64,000 nucleotides of DNA, from assembly GCF_030063185.1 (NCBI RefSeq), contig NZ_JASISP010000001.1, positions 248,001 through 312,000 on the forward strand, read 5' to 3'. A model generated the notes under the pieces. That model saw only the letters and a list, made by a program, of their open reading frames with translations, was not told where the DNA came from and searched no databases. Origin of the DNA: Arthrobacter sp. H35-D1 (lineage in GTDB: Bacteria > Actinomycetota > Actinomycetes > Actinomycetales > Micrococcaceae). The translations under genes were made by a program, and so were the position numbers. Shown piece after piece: positions 1-8,718 of this stretch (positions are counted from its first letter, which is position 1; each line of letters starts with the position of its first letter).

Positions 1-1
1 C

Positions 2-76
2 GGCGCTGACTACACCCAAGGCGCCAAGGGCGTTGACGGCGGCGCAGTCCGCCTGGTGGGCAACTACGCTTCCTAA
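2..76 (+). CDS. C-terminal end of an unidentified protein (partial)
   Basis: Only the last 24 codons are inside the window. Reading from base 2 gives an open frame ending in VRLVGNYAS and a TAA at 74-76. A strong hairpin 15 bases further on supports a real gene end here. The residues are too few and too generic to name a family, so no function is offered. The gene continues to the left of the window. Confidence 0.55.
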   Translation, partial: GADYTQGAKGVDGGAVRLVGNYAS

Positions 77-90
77 TTTTCACGTTCGAC

Positions 91-121
91 GGCGGCCCCC
101 ACCTTCCGGGTGGGGGCCGCC
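91..121 (+). terminator. Hairpin terminator after the partial gene
   Basis: A perfect 13-bp GC-rich stem (91-103 with 109-121) closes a 5-nt loop, 15 nt after the stop codon. There is no T-run behind it, which is common for terminators in high-GC Actinobacteria. It most likely ends the transcript of the gene finishing at 76. Confidence 0.7.
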
Positions 122-138
122 GCTGTCTGAGCTGACAG

Positions 139-200
139 ATGCCGCAGTTTGACGGAAATGCCAGGGTTTGTTCCATGGCATTTCCGTCAAACTGCGGCAT
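139..200. repeat. Long perfect inverted repeat A (25-bp arms)
   Basis: Bases 139-163 are the exact reverse complement of 176-200, around a 12-nt loop. It lies between two genes that converge on it (one ending at 76 on +, DUF3073 ending at 425 on -). No T-tract is attached on either side beyond 'tttag'. The stem is longer and more perfect than a terminator needs and has no sequence relation to the other three elements of this type at 21219, 34629 and 62082. Confidence 0.85.
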
Positions 201-211
201 TTTAGCCTAGA

Positions 212-348
212 CGGGCGTGGGAGCCGGCGGCTGGGCCCCTCGGGGAGGGCGTGGTGGGCCCACACCGGCGAGGGCTGGGCCCACGCGCCCGAGGGGCCCC
301 AAGGGCGGCTCGCCCGCGAGCCAACCTTGGGGAGGGCGTGGGGAACAA
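212..348. repeat. GC-rich gene-free stretch with direct and inverted repeats
   Basis: No convincing gene fits here; the small open frames run through repeats. A direct repeat (about 237-252 and 329-344, core GGGGAGGGCGTGG) frames inverted pieces: GGGCCCCTCGG at 233-243 is the complement of 288-298, and CCCCAAGG near 296 pairs with CCTTGGGG near 327, with GGCTCG/CGAGCC nested inside. This would fold into a large structured RNA or DNA element. Function unknown. Confidence 0.5.
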
Positions 349-424
349 CAAAATCCCCACACGCCGCGACAGCTTTTTGGCTGTGCGTCATGCAGGGTTT
401 GTTGCGTTTGGTGTCTAATCGTCC

Positions 425-655
425 CTAGCCAATGCGGCGGGTGTCCACGTCGTCGTCGTCCTCAAACTGATCCGCATACTTGTCTTCATATGCCGAATAG
501 TCCGGCTCTGCAGGAATCTCACTGTGATGGCTCGGGGCTCGCCGAGTAGTCGCACCGAGCTCTTTTTGCAGAGCTGAATAATCAGTGTTCGGGGAGTAGT
601 ACTTAATGTCCCGAGCCTGCTTGGTTGCTTTCGCCTTTTGACGGCCGCGCCCCAT
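425..655 (-). CDS. DUF3073 domain protein
   Basis: A 76-residue protein beginning MGRGRQKAKATKQARDIKYY and continuing SPNTDYSALQKEL, which is the conserved core of the actinobacterial DUF3073 family; the basic N-terminus is followed by an acidic tail (FEDDDDVD). Its length is normal for the family. A purine-rich stretch (AAAAAGGGGG) sits just before the ATG at 655, and the likely promoter lies around 740-760. The biochemical role of DUF3073 is not known to me; the basic/acidic layout would suit nucleic-acid binding, but that is only inference. It is transcribed alone, convergent with the gene to the left. Confidence 0.9.
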   Translation of the reverse strand: MGRGRQKAKATKQARDIKYYSPNTDYSALQKELGATTRRAPSHHSEIPAEPDYSAYEDKYADQFEDDDDVDTRRIG

Positions 656-982
656 GGCGTGACCCCCTTTTTACACTTGGACCGGAGGTGGTCGCTCGGG
701 CTAAGAGCGAGGCTCCGGAATATTCGGTCAGTTTGTCGTACTCCTAGATTACATTAGTTCTGCCCCGGTCGCGTCCCACCATGGGGTGTTCTGCCCATAG
801 CCAAACACAAATATTCAGCCTCTCCCTGCGCTTTATTCGGTAGAGTCACGTATGAGCAGAGCATTTATTCCATGAGGCGGCGTGTTTCCAGCATCCACAG
901 AGTGGCTGTCAGCACATCGTTGTCCTCACCACAGGAACAAGTTTTTGCGCCAGGCAAGGCGCAGCACGGAAGGTAAGCCCCC
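656..982. other. Divergent intergenic region between DUF3073 and the septum-family gene
   Basis: About 330 bases with no gene. Both neighbours start from it in opposite directions. On the minus strand a TAATCT-like -10 lies near 747-752, giving a leader of roughly 90 nt for DUF3073. On the plus strand AT-rich patches near 810-850 are the best place for the promoter of the gene at 983, which would then have a long untranslated leader. I see no riboswitch signature. Confidence 0.4.
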
Positions 983-2842
983 ATGAACGAGAGCAGCAAG
1001 GCCAACGAGCAGGCCGACAACGAAAGCGCTCAATCAGTGTCCGGTGAGCCGTCCGCGAACAATCCGGATCCCTCCGTCGCAGGCGTGGACTACGAGTTTG
1101 CCGAGCCGGAACTCGGTGCTGCGGCAATCAGTGACGATGTAGCCGAGCGCGTTGATCTTGAAGCAGCTGAGGCCGAGGCTGCCCGTGTTGGACAAGAGGC
1201 CAAGCTGGCCGCTCAGGGCCTCTCCACTCCCATGGGCCACGAAATTCCCGCCCCGGACTTCAAGAGCCCCGACTTCCAGGCACCTGCAATTCCCGCACCG
1301 GCGGTTGCCGAACCCGAGTCTGCAGCATCGACCGGGTCTGAGTCGGACCCTGATTCTTCGGCCGAGGATAATGTTGACTGGGATTCAGCCTCGACAGTTC
1401 TGCGCACGGACTTCTCGAAGCCTCCGATCGCCAGCAACCCATGGTCGAAGCAAGCTGGGCAGGGGCATCAAAACGAGCCGGCAACCTCGCCCGAGCAGGC
1501 CAACCCCGTGCAGGCCAACCCCGTGCAGCAGGCGGCTCCCGTGCGGCAAAGCGAACCAGAACCCACGCCCGGAGGCCCAGTGGAAACGCCGGAACAGCCC
1601 GCAACACCCGTTGCGCCGCTGCCGCAGGAAGCCCAGCCGCAGTTCCCTGCCCAGCCGCAGTTCCCTGCCCAGCCGCCCGCGATGCCTGCGCCGCAGTCCG
1701 CATCGCCCGCAGCAGCTGACTCAACCGACCCGGCAGAGACCACCGGTCCGTCCGGGACTGAAGCTGGCACGGCTGCAGCCGCTGGCGCAGGCGCCGCAGC
1801 AGCACACAATGCCCCCGCACCGCATATTGGCGCAGGCATTGACGACGGTCATGGTTGGCGCCGCCCGGAAACCCCTTGGCAGCAATCCGGCACTCCGTGG
1901 CAACCCAAAGCCAATGCCTGGCAGTCCCCATCGCAACTTGCCCGCGGCGAAGAAGAAGCTGCCGCCCGTTCAGCCGCCGCTGCAAGCGGCTCTGCAGCTG
2001 GCGGCCCCCCGGATGCGGGTGCGCCGTCGGAATTCGGATCTCCGCAGGACCAACAGGCACCTGCAGCCGGGCAGCCTCCCTACGGAGCGCAGCCCCAGCC
2101 GGGGCCACAGCCCTACGGTGGAATGCCGCAAGCAGGAGCGCCCGGAGTTCCCCCTGTTCCGGGATACCCCGGCGGACCGCAAGGCCCCGGCGGACCGCAA
2201 GGCCCCGGCTACGGCGGCCCCGGCGGACCGCAAGGCCCCGGCGGACCGCAAGGCCCCGGCTCATCCTCCGGCAGCAACAAGAAGAAGCTTTTCATTGTGC
2301 TCGGCGTCGTTGTGGTCGGGTTGGGGCTGATCGCCCTGTTTGTGTGGCTGCTGGTCAGCTTGTTCTCTTCCGGCATTGCGAAGGTGGCGTCCCCAGTATC
2401 GGTGGAAACCTCACAGCTCGCGGACCCGCAGAGCACGCCTGCCAGTCCCGGTGTTGATGCAGCGGACCCCGATGCAGACGTCATCTTGCCCGCCGTGTCG
2501 CCGTTGAAGTGGCTTGAAGGGGACTGTCTGCGCGATTTCAAGGACGTTTCCACTGACGCCGACGTCGTGTTTTGCAACAGCCCGCACAACGCCGAATTGG
2601 TCGGCGTCTACTACTACGGCGAGGACGAGAAATTCCCCGGAGCCGAAGCGCTCAAAGCCCGGGCCGTCAAGGTTTGCGACAGCGTGGAATTCACTTCCGA
2701 TGCCTCCGGCATCAAGACATTGAAGCAATCCACGGCTTACCCCTCCGAAGCAAGCTGGAATACCAATGACGACCGTCGGGTTGATTGCATGGTGTCGGAC
2801 ACCCGAGACGGAAACCTCTTGGAATCATCAATCATCAAGTAG
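983..2842 (+). CDS. Pro/Gln/Ala-rich single-pass membrane protein, septum-formation family C-terminus
   Basis: This 619-residue protein has three parts. Residues 1-430 are low complexity and presumably disordered, acidic at first and then rich in Pro, Gln, Ala and Gly, with short repeats. Residues about 436-458 (LFIVLGVVVVGLGLIALFVW) form one transmembrane helix preceded by NKKK. Residues about 505-619 form an outside domain with LKWLEGDCLRDF, CNSPHNAEL, FPG and further Cys residues, the Cys/Pro-His pattern of the actinobacterial septum formation (DUF4190-associated) domain. A cell-envelope or division role is inferred from that family. The start ATG at 983 follows GGAAGG at a suitable distance. 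It converges with clpB. Confidence 0.8.
   Translation: MNESSKANEQADNESAQSVSGEPSANNPDPSVAGVDYEFAEPELGAAAISDDVAERVDLEAAEAEAARVGQEAKLAAQGLSTPMGHEIPAPDFKSPDFQAPAIPAPAVAEPESAASTGSESDPDSSAEDNVDWDSASTVLRTDFSKPPIASNPWSKQAGQGHQNEPATSPEQANPVQANPVQQAAPVRQSEPEPTPGGPVETPEQPATPVAPLPQEAQPQFPAQPQFPAQPPAMPAPQSASPAAADSTDPAETTGPSGTEAGTAAAAGAGAAAAHNAPAPHIGAGIDDGHGWRRPETPWQQSGTPWQPKANAWQSPSQLARGEEEAAARSAAAASGSAAGGPPDAGAPSEFGSPQDQQAPAAGQPPYGAQPQPGPQPYGGMPQAGAPGVPPVPGYPGGPQGPGGPQGPGYGGPGGPQGPGGPQGPGSSSGSNKKKLFIVLGVVVVGLGLIALFVWLLVSLFSSGIAKVASPVSVETSQLADPQSTPASPGVDAADPDADVILPAVSPLKWLEGDCLRDFKDVSTDADVVFCNSPHNAELVGVYYYGEDEKFPGAEALKARAVKVCDSVEFTSDASGIKTLKQSTAYPSEASWNTNDDRRVDCMVSDTRDGNLLESSIIK
2171..2257 (+). repeat. 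18-bp tandem repeat coding for GGPQGP
   Basis: Four copies of an 18-bp unit (2171-2188, 2189-2206, 2222-2239, 2240-2257), the pairs separated by 15 bp, encode GGPQGP motifs just in front of the transmembrane helix. Copies are identical, so length change by slippage would stay in frame. Confidence 0.85.
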
Positions 2843-2865
2843 CAAAAACCCGGGTGCTCGAGGTT

Positions 2866-2916
2866 GCCGGTGGGTGAGCTTGTCCAGATCTTGGTCTCGG
2901 CAAGCCAACCACCGGC
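2866..2916. terminator. Imperfect hairpin between convergent genes
   Basis: GCCGGTGGGTGAGCTTG at 2866-2882 is nearly complementary to CAAGCCAACCACCGGC at 2901-2916 with one bulge. It lies between the stop of the septum-family gene (2842) and the stop of clpB (2941), so it can serve as terminator for both. Its GGTGG..GAGCTTG arms resemble the larger element at 36253-36330. Confidence 0.55.
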
Positions 2917-2940
2917 GATGGGTTCGAGGCGCCGGTGCGG

Positions 2941-5556
2941 CTACTTGCGGCTGACGGTCAAGCCCGATCCGCTGGCTGCATCCAGGTCCAGCTCGTCAAA
3001 GTCCTCCGCCGTGTCCACCACGACGGTGTCGCCATCGACAATGGCACCGGCCAGGATCTCCCTTGCCAGCCGGTCGCCGATCTGCCGCTGCACCAGCCTG
3101 CGCAACGGACGTGCACCGTATGCCGGGTCGTAACCGGTCATCGCCAGCCACGCCTTTGCGGCATCGCTCACCTCAAGGCTCAGCCGGCGCTCGTACAGGC
3201 GGGCGGCCAGCGCCTGCACCTGCAGTTCAACAATCCGCGAGAGCTCTTCGATGCTGAGCGCGTCAAACATGACGATCTCATCGAGGCGGTTGAGGAATTC
3301 AGGCTTGAAGGACGACTCCACGACGGCCATGACCGCCTTGTGCTTGTCTTCGTCGGCCAGGTTTGGGTTGACCAGGAACTGTGAGCCCAGGTTGGAAGTC
3401 AGCACCACGATGACGTTTCGGAAGTCCACCGTGCGGCCCTGCCCGTCCGTGAGCCGGCCGTCGTCGAACACCTGCAACAGGACGTCAAAGACTTCCGGGT
3501 GGGCTTTCTCCACCTCGTCCAGCAGCACCACCGAATACGGACGACGGCGCACGGCCTCGGTCAGCTGCCCACCCTCGTCGTAACCGACATATCCGGGAGG
3601 GGCGCCCACCAGCCGGGATACGGAGTGCTTCTCCGAGTACTCGCTCATGTCGATGCGGATCATGGCCCGCTCGTCGTCGAAAAGAAAATCGGCAAGCGCC
3701 TTCGCCAGCTCCGTCTTGCCCACGCCGGTGGGGCCCAGGAACAGGAACGAGCCGGTGGGGCGGTTCGGGTCGCTGATGCCGGCACGGGCGCGGCGGACGG
3801 CGTCGGACACGGCAGTCACGGCCTTGCTCTGGCCGATCAACCGGGAACCGATCACCTGCTCCATCTGCAGCAGCTTCGCACTTTCACCCTGCAGCATGCG
3901 CCCGGCAGGAATACCGGTCCAAGCTGAAATAACCTCCGCGATGTCATCGGCCGTGACCTCTTCGGCAACCATTAGATCAAGCTTGTCGGCAGATTCTTCT
4001 TCTGCGGCGGCAGCGTCGAGTTCACGCTGGACGGCGGGCATCTCACCATAGAGAACTCGGGACGCCCGTTCCAAGTCGCCGTCGCGCTGGGCCTTGTCCG
4101 CCACCGAGCGCAACTCATCGAGCTTGGCCTTGAGGTCGCCCACGCGGTTCAGGCCCGCCTTTTCAGCTTCCCAGCGCGCGTTCAACCCTGCGAGTTCCTC
4201 CTTCTTGTCGGCCATGTCGGCGCGCAAGGCATCGAGCCTTTCAATCGAGGCGGCATCCGTCTCGCCGCTGAGCGCAAGTTCCTCCATGGTCAGCCGGTCC
4301 ACCGAGCGGCGCAGCTGGTCGATCTCTTCCGGGGCGGAGTCAATTTCCATGCGCAGTCGGGATGCCGCCTCGTCCATCAGGTCGATGGCCTTGTCGGGCA
4401 GCTGTCGACCGCTGATATAGCGGTTTGACAGCGTGGCCGCTGCGACCAGGGCAGAGTCGGCGATGGCCACCTTGTGATGCGCCTCGTAGCGTTCCTTCAG
4501 GCCGCGCAAAATGCCGATGGTGTCGTCAACGCTGGGCTCGCCCACATAAACCTGCTGGAAGCGGCGCTCCAGCGCCGGGTCCTTTTCAATGTTCTCGCGG
4601 TACTCATCGAGGGTGGTGGCACCGATCAGGCGCAGTTCGCCGCGGGCCAGCATGGGCTTGAGCATGTTGCCGGCATCCATGGAACCCTCGGAAGCGCCGG
4701 CGCCGACCACAGTGTGAATTTCGTCGATGAACGTGACTATTTGTCCGTCGGAGGCCTTGATTTCCTCCAGCACCGCCTTGAGCCGCTCCTCAAACTCGCC
4801 GCGGTACTTTGCACCGGCCACCATGGCCGAGAGGTCAAGGCTGATCAAGGACTTTCCGCGCAGCGATTCAGGCACGTCGCCGGCCACCATGCGCTGGGCA
4901 AGGCCTTCAACAACAGCCGTCTTCCCGACCCCGGGATCACCAATGAGCACAGGGTTGTTCTTCGTCCGACGGCTCAAAACCTGCACCACCCGGCGAATTT
5001 CCGCGTCTCGGCCAATCACGGGGTCAAGCTTGCCCGAACGTGCCACGGCCGTCATGTCCACGCCGAACTTCTCCAGCGCCTGGAACGTGTTTTCCGGATC
5101 CGGGTTGCTGACCTTGCCGTCGCCGCGCACGGAAGGCAGCGCGGCATCAAGCGCAGCCTTCGTGGCACCAGCCGTGCGCAGGGCACCCCCTGTAGCTCCG
5201 GCGTCGTCCGCCAACCCCAGCAGCAGGTGTTCGGTGGAGACGTAGCTGTCCCCCATGCGCTCGGCCAGCTGCTGGGCTGCCGCCACCACCACCAGGGTGT
5301 TGCGGCTGAGCTGGGCTTGCGCCACGGAGGTCCCGGACGACGACGGGAGGTTGCGAATGGCGGTGCTGGCGCCGACACTGACCTCGTCGGGGTCGACGCC
5401 AGCAGCCTTCAGGAGCGCGACGGCCACGCCCTGGCGCTGGTCCATGAGTGCCTTGAGCAGGTGGGCCGGCTCCACCGTGGGGTTGCCGGCGGTCGAGGCG
5501 TTCATGGCGGCGGCGGAAAGAGCCTCCTGGCTCTTTGTGGTGAATTTGGCGTCCAA
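2941..5556 (-). CDS. clpB: ATP-dependent protein disaggregase ClpB
   Basis: An 871-residue Hsp100 chaperone that works with DnaK to pull apart protein aggregates in the cytoplasm. It has the Clp N-domain (about 1-150), a first AAA+ domain with GDPGVGKT at 206-213, the long coiled-coil middle domain (about 400-530) that separates ClpB from ClpC, and a second AAA+ domain with [11 protein letters not shown] near 605. Length is typical. Translation starts at a TTG (5556) preceded by GAAAGGA. An HspR operator sits directly upstream at 5607-5627, overlapping a probable -35, so it should be induced by heat together with dnaK. Confidence 0.98.
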   Translation of the reverse strand: MDAKFTTKSQEALSAAAMNASTAGNPTVEPAHLLKALMDQRQGVAVALLKAAGVDPDEVSVGASTAIRNLPSSSGTSVAQAQLSRNTLVVVAAAQQLAERMGDSYVSTEHLLLGLADDAGATGGALRTAGATKAALDAALPSVRGDGKVSNPDPENTFQALEKFGVDMTAVARSGKLDPVIGRDAEIRRVVQVLSRRTKNNPVLIGDPGVGKTAVVEGLAQRMVAGDVPESLRGKSLISLDLSAMVAGAKYRGEFEERLKAVLEEIKASDGQIVTFIDEIHTVVGAGASEGSMDAGNMLKPMLARGELRLIGATTLDEYRENIEKDPALERRFQQVYVGEPSVDDTIGILRGLKERYEAHHKVAIADSALVAAATLSNRYISGRQLPDKAIDLMDEAASRLRMEIDSAPEEIDQLRRSVDRLTMEELALSGETDAASIERLDALRADMADKKEELAGLNARWEAEKAGLNRVGDLKAKLDELRSVADKAQRDGDLERASRVLYGEMPAVQRELDAAAAEEESADKLDLMVAEEVTADDIAEVISAWTGIPAGRMLQGESAKLLQMEQVIGSRLIGQSKAVTAVSDAVRRARAGISDPNRPTGSFLFLGPTGVGKTELAKALADFLFDDERAMIRIDMSEYSEKHSVSRLVGAPPGYVGYDEGGQLTEAVRRRPYSVVLLDEVEKAHPEVFDVLLQVFDDGRLTDGQGRTVDFRNVIVVLTSNLGSQFLVNPNLADEDKHKAVMAVVESSFKPEFLNRLDEIVMFDALSIEELSRIVELQVQALAARLYERRLSLEVSDAAKAWLAMTGYDPAYGARPLRRLVQRQIGDRLAREILAGAIVDGDTVVVDTAEDFDELDLDAASGSGLTVSRK

Positions 5557-5606
5557 GAGGGGTCCTTTCGGTCGAGCAGCGTGCGCTGCTTGGTCACTTC
5601 TATAAA

Positions 5607-5627
5607 GTTGAGTCTACTACGCTCAAG
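5607..5627 (-). promoter_or_regulatory. HAIR operator for HspR upstream of clpB
   Basis: GTTGAG-T-N7-GCTCAAG matches the HAIR consensus CTTGAGT-N7-ACTCAAG at nearly every position. On the clpB strand its TTGAGC half serves as a plausible -35 with TATAGA about 16 nt further as -10, so bound HspR would block polymerase. The regulator HspR is encoded at 34690-35130. Confidence 0.85.
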
Positions 5628-5679
5628 TTTACTTTGGGAGGGTTTATTCCCGCGATTCCATCGCTGGCAAAAATTCCCC

Positions 5680-5710
5680 TTGACCTTGACGCAACGTCAA
5701 CCCCTACGCT
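5680..5710 (+). promoter_or_regulatory. MerR-type promoter with 19-bp spacer and operator palindrome
   Basis: TTGACC (5680-5685) and TACGCT (5705-5710) are separated by 19 bp, the overlong spacer typical of promoters twisted into shape by MerR-family activators. Inside the spacer lies the palindrome TTGACGCAACGTCAA (5686-5700), the likely binding site of the protein encoded just behind it, implying autoregulation. The -10 is 7 nt from the ATG, so the transcript is essentially leaderless. Confidence 0.8.
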
Positions 5711-5717
5711 GAAGTTT

Positions 5718-6476
5718 ATGGACCTTTCAATCCAAGAAGTCGCCACCCTGACGGGCACCACCAGCCGCACCCTGCGTCACTACGACGCGATCGGACTCCT
5801 GCCGCCCACCCGGATTGCCGGCAACGGCTACCGCCACTACGACCACGCGGCCCTGGTGCGGCTGCAACGCATTTTATTGCTGCGGGAACTGGGGCTGGGC
5901 CTGCCTGCCATTGCCGAAGTTCTGACGCATCAGAGTACCCCGGCACGGGCATTGCTAAGCCACGTCAGCTTGCTGCGGGCGGAACAGGAACGGCTCGGGC
6001 GGCAGATAGCAGCCGTCGAAAGGACCATTGAAACCGTTTCAAAAGGAGAGGAAACCATGACTGGGAACATGTTCGACGGCTTTGACCACACGCAGTACCG
6101 GGAGGAGGTGGAAGATCGTTGGGGCAAGGAAGCCTACGCCGACAGCGATGCCTATTGGCGCGGGAAGGACTCCGCAGGGAAGTCGCTGTGGAAAGAAAAC
6201 GTTGCAACCTTGAACGGTGCATGGATTGCAGCATGCGCCAGTGGCGCAGCCCCTGATTCTGCAGCGGCGCAGGGCTTGGCCAGGCGCCACGTTCAGTGGC
6301 TGGCATCCATCCCGGGAACACCTGCGGCCAAGCCCGACGGGGATGTTCGCGGCTACGTGCTGGGTGTGGCAGAAATGTATGTGGCCGATGCCCGGTTCGC
6401 CGCAAATTACGGCGGGGCGAAAGGCGCCGGCTTTGTCCGCGACGCGCTGGCCATCCATGTGGAACGGGAACTTTAG
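5718..6476 (+). CDS. MerR-family regulator with TipAS antibiotic-sensing domain
   Basis: This 252-residue protein has an N-terminal MerR helix-turn-helix (DLSIQEVATLTGTTSRTLRH, HYDAIGLLPP), a dimerising coiled coil around 75-118, and a TipAS domain from about 125 on (MFDGFDHTQYREEVEDRWG ... FAANYGGAKGAGFVRDAL). TipAL-type proteins bind cyclic thiopeptide antibiotics and activate multidrug resistance genes and themselves. I chose the ATG at 5718 because MDLSIQEVA begins the domain and lies 7 nt behind the -10; an earlier in-frame ATG at 5634 would translate through the promoter. No adjacent efflux pump is evident, so its targets may lie elsewhere. It is divergent from clpB. Confidence 0.93.
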   Translation: MDLSIQEVATLTGTTSRTLRHYDAIGLLPPTRIAGNGYRHYDHAALVRLQRILLLRELGLGLPAIAEVLTHQSTPARALLSHVSLLRAEQERLGRQIAAVERTIETVSKGEETMTGNMFDGFDHTQYREEVEDRWGKEAYADSDAYWRGKDSAGKSLWKENVATLNGAWIAACASGAAPDSAAAQGLARRHVQWLASIPGTPAAKPDGDVRGYVLGVAEMYVADARFAANYGGAKGAGFVRDALAIHVEREL

Positions 6477-6528
6477 GCGGGGCCGGCGCCAGCTCCGGCC
6501 AAGGCAGGCGACCTTCGAGCTGACCCGC

Positions 6529-7218
6529 TCAGCCGGGCTTGCGCGCAGTCCAAATCATGTTCGTGCCCAGGAGTTTGGCCTTGACGTGGACGTCGGTGAA
6601 ACCGGCCCGCTCAAAACGGCGCCTCAGCGCTTCGGGCCCCATGAAGCCGAGGGTGGACTCGACGAGGTACTTGTAGGCGCCCCGATCCCGTCCGATGAGC
6701 GTCCCGAGCGTCGGCACCACCACCCGCATGCCCAGCCGCACCAACGGGCCCAGAAGGCCGGAAGGCGGAGATGTCTCAATCGCTGCGACGACGCCGCCGG
6801 GCTTGAGGACGCGGAACTGTTCGGCAAGGACCTGGTCCAAGTCGCTGACGTTGCGCAGCAGGTAGCCGTGCGTGACGGCGTCGAAGGCGCCGTCGTCGAA
6901 GGGCAGCTCGTGGGCGTCGGCGAATTGCCAGTCAATGCCCGCATTGCCCTCGATGCTGCGGGCCATCGCGAGCATGGCCGCGGAGAAGTCCGCCCCGATG
7001 ATGGCGCTCTCCGGGCTCTGTTCGCGGACGGCCCTGGCGATGACACCGGTCCCCGTGGCCAGGTCCAGAAAGTTATCGCCTCCGCCGGAGGTGGCACATT
7101 GCGCCAACTCCCGGCACCAGCGCTTGTGGGAGCCCAATGTCATGAGACGGTTCATCAAGTCATAGCGCCGGGCGATGCCGTTGAAAGTGGCCTGGACAGT
7201 AGAGTCTTCGTTTCGCAT
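6529..7218 (-). CDS. UbiE/MenG-like SAM-dependent methyltransferase
   Basis: A class I methyltransferase of about 229 residues. The N-terminus VQATFNGIARRYDLMNRLMTLGSHKRW (shown in parts: ARRYDLMNRLMTLG) matches the ubiquinone/menaquinone methylases, and LDLATGTGVIAR is the SAM-binding glycine loop; a later PGG turn follows. MenG converts demethylmenaquinone to menaquinone, the quinone used by the nitrate reductase further along. I prefer the ATG at 7218 (AAGG spaced before it) over a GTG at 7233. It stands alone, not in a men cluster, so it may be a paralogue acting on another substrate. Confidence 0.8.
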   Translation of the reverse strand: MRNEDSTVQATFNGIARRYDLMNRLMTLGSHKRWCRELAQCATSGGGDNFLDLATGTGVIARAVREQSPESAIIGADFSAAMLAMARSIEGNAGIDWQFADAHELPFDDGAFDAVTHGYLLRNVSDLDQVLAEQFRVLKPGGVVAAIETSPPSGLLGPLVRLGMRVVVPTLGTLIGRDRGAYKYLVESTLGFMGPEALRRRFERAGFTDVHVKAKLLGTNMIWTARKPG

Positions 7219-7320
7219 TGCGCCGGCCTTCACTTGGTTTGCTGGACTGAAACGAGTCTATGCGGGCCGCACCGCCGGGACCCTATCCGCCGAGCAGCCG
7301 GCTCCCCGGCCACACCGGCC

Positions 7321-7326
7321 TAAACT
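7321..7326 (+). promoter_or_regulatory. -10 box (TAAACT) of the DUF4031-HD gene
   Basis: TAAACT ends 6 nt before the ATG at 7333, and no ribosome binding site fits in between: a leaderless start. Confidence 0.6.
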
Positions 7327-7332
7327 GGGGCC

Positions 7333-8226
7333 ATGATCTTCATCGATCCGCCCTATTGGCCGGCGCACGGCACGGTGTTCTCGCACCTGATTTCGGACAC
7401 CTCCGTCTCCGAGCTCCACGACTTTGCCGCAGCCAACGGCATCTCCAAACGAGCATTCGACCTTGACCACTACGACGTCCCGCAACGACTCTACAAAAAA
7501 CTGGTCGCGGCGGGGGCAGCGCCGCTCTCCGGCAAGGAGCTGGCCCGCACCCTGATCACCTCAGGCCTGCGAATCAGGGCCAAGTACCGCATCAAGTCCG
7601 TGGGATCGGTTCTGGAAATGCGCTGGAATGCGCTCATGCCCCACCACGTCGAGCTGGGAACGGAGCTGCTGGCCTGCTGGAACGAACCGCACCGGCACTA
7701 CCATTCCGCCACCCACCTGCTGGCAGTGTTGGAGGCCCTGGATCAGCTTGCCCACCGCAACGTGCCACGGCCCGTGGCGCTGGCCGCATGGTTTCACGAC
7801 GCCGTGTACCGCGGCACCGCCACTGACGAGGAAGACTCGGCAGTCTTGGCACAGTTGAGTCTTGAAGGCGTAGTTTCGCCGGGTGAAGCCGCCGAGATCG
7901 CCCGTCTTGTCCGCCTGACCGCCACGCATTCCCCTGCCACGGCAGACGAGGCCGGGCACCTCCTGTGCGACGCCGACCTAGCTGTGCTGGGTGGACCGCC
8001 CGACGCATACTTCCGCTACGTTTCGGGCGTCCGCCAGGACTATGCCCACGTGTCGGCGAACGATTTCGCCAAGGGAAGGGCCGTCGTCGTGCGCCGATTG
8101 TTGGCACTGGAGCCACTGTTTCACACACAGAGGGGCCGCGAATTGTGGGCCAGCCAGGCGCGGTTGAATCTCACTCAAGAATTGGTACAACTGAACCAAA
8201 ACAACGAAAGCAGGCTTTCCCCGTGA
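7333..8226 (+). CDS. DUF4031 domain fused to an HD-type domain
   Basis: In this 297-residue protein residues 1-88 match DUF4031 (MIFIDPPYWPAHGTVFSHLI, DHYDVP). From about 95 a predicted metal-dependent HD phosphohydrolase-like helical domain follows, with HYHSATHLL at 122-130, the FHDAVY signature at 154-159 and a further CDADL near 217. HD proteins of this type commonly act on nucleotides or nucleic acids; no substrate can be named here. The GTG of the next gene overlaps its stop codon by 4 nt, so the two are translationally coupled. The gene begins 6 nt behind a -10 box. Confidence 0.85.
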   Translation: MIFIDPPYWPAHGTVFSHLISDTSVSELHDFAAANGISKRAFDLDHYDVPQRLYKKLVAAGAAPLSGKELARTLITSGLRIRAKYRIKSVGSVLEMRWNALMPHHVELGTELLACWNEPHRHYHSATHLLAVLEALDQLAHRNVPRPVALAAWFHDAVYRGTATDEEDSAVLAQLSLEGVVSPGEAAEIARLVRLTATHSPATADEAGHLLCDADLAVLGGPPDAYFRYVSGVRQDYAHVSANDFAKGRAVVVRRLLALEPLFHTQRGRELWASQARLNLTQELVQLNQNNESRLSP

Positions 8227-8666
8227 CTGACTTCATTTCCCTGCCCGGCATGCCGTCCATGGCCATTGCAGAGTTCGCATTCCCCGGGCCGCTGCGCGAT
8301 CAACTGGTGGCGGCGATCCTCGACGGGTCCAAGACGTCCACCACCACCACACTCATTGAATATGAGATTGAGCAGGAGGAGCTGCCCGTCATTGGCCAAA
8401 GGGAGGTGGTAGTTGATTCGGACGGCAAAGGGGTTGCCGTCATTGAAACCACGGAGGTTCGCCATGCCCGGCTGGCGGACGTCGACCTGCAGCACGTCAT
8501 CGACGAAGGAGAGGGCGACACCACCGTGGCACAGTGGCGGGAGGGACATGAACACTTTTGGCACTCCGCCGAGATGCGCAATGCCATGGGCGACCCTGAC
8601 TTCACGGTGGATGACGACACCGTGCTGGTGCTGCAACGTTTCAAGCTGGTCTCCCGGCTTTCCTGA
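8223..8666 (+). CDS. ASCH domain protein
   Basis: A 147-residue protein with the ASCH (PUA-like) fold: FPGPLRDQLVAAILDGSKTS followed by LPVIGQREVVVDSDG and a tail with GDTTVAQWREGHEHFW. ASCH proteins are thought to bind RNA or modified nucleosides, and some bacterial members are amidohydrolases of N4-acetylcytidine. I place the start at GTG 8223 because it overlaps the stop of the DUF4031-HD gene as GTGA and opens directly into the conserved domain; the longer open frame from 7965 only shadows that gene. The coupling suggests shared work with the HD protein. Confidence 0.85.
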   Translation: MTDFISLPGMPSMAIAEFAFPGPLRDQLVAAILDGSKTSTTTTLIEYEIEQEELPVIGQREVVVDSDGKGVAVIETTEVRHARLADVDLQHVIDEGEGDTTVAQWREGHEHFWHSAEMRNAMGDPDFTVDDDTVLVLQRFKLVSRLS

Positions 8667-8704
8667 GCCGGGTGGGTAGCAGAATCCTCCCATCTGCGCA
8701 GACG

Positions 8705-8710
8705 GATACT
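8705..8710 (+). promoter_or_regulatory. -10 box (GATACT) of the pentapeptide-type gene
   Basis: GATACT lies 8 nt before the ATG at 8719, another short-leader start. Confidence 0.5.
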
Positions 8711-8718
8711 GTGGTGGC

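Noticed and set aside
168-428. Short plus-strand frames between the window start and DUF3073
   Set aside because: They run through inverted repeat A and GC-rich repeats, with no ribosome site or family match.
4474-5712. 412-codon plus-strand frame inside clpB
   Set aside because: Shadow of clpB; it would also run through the HAIR operator.
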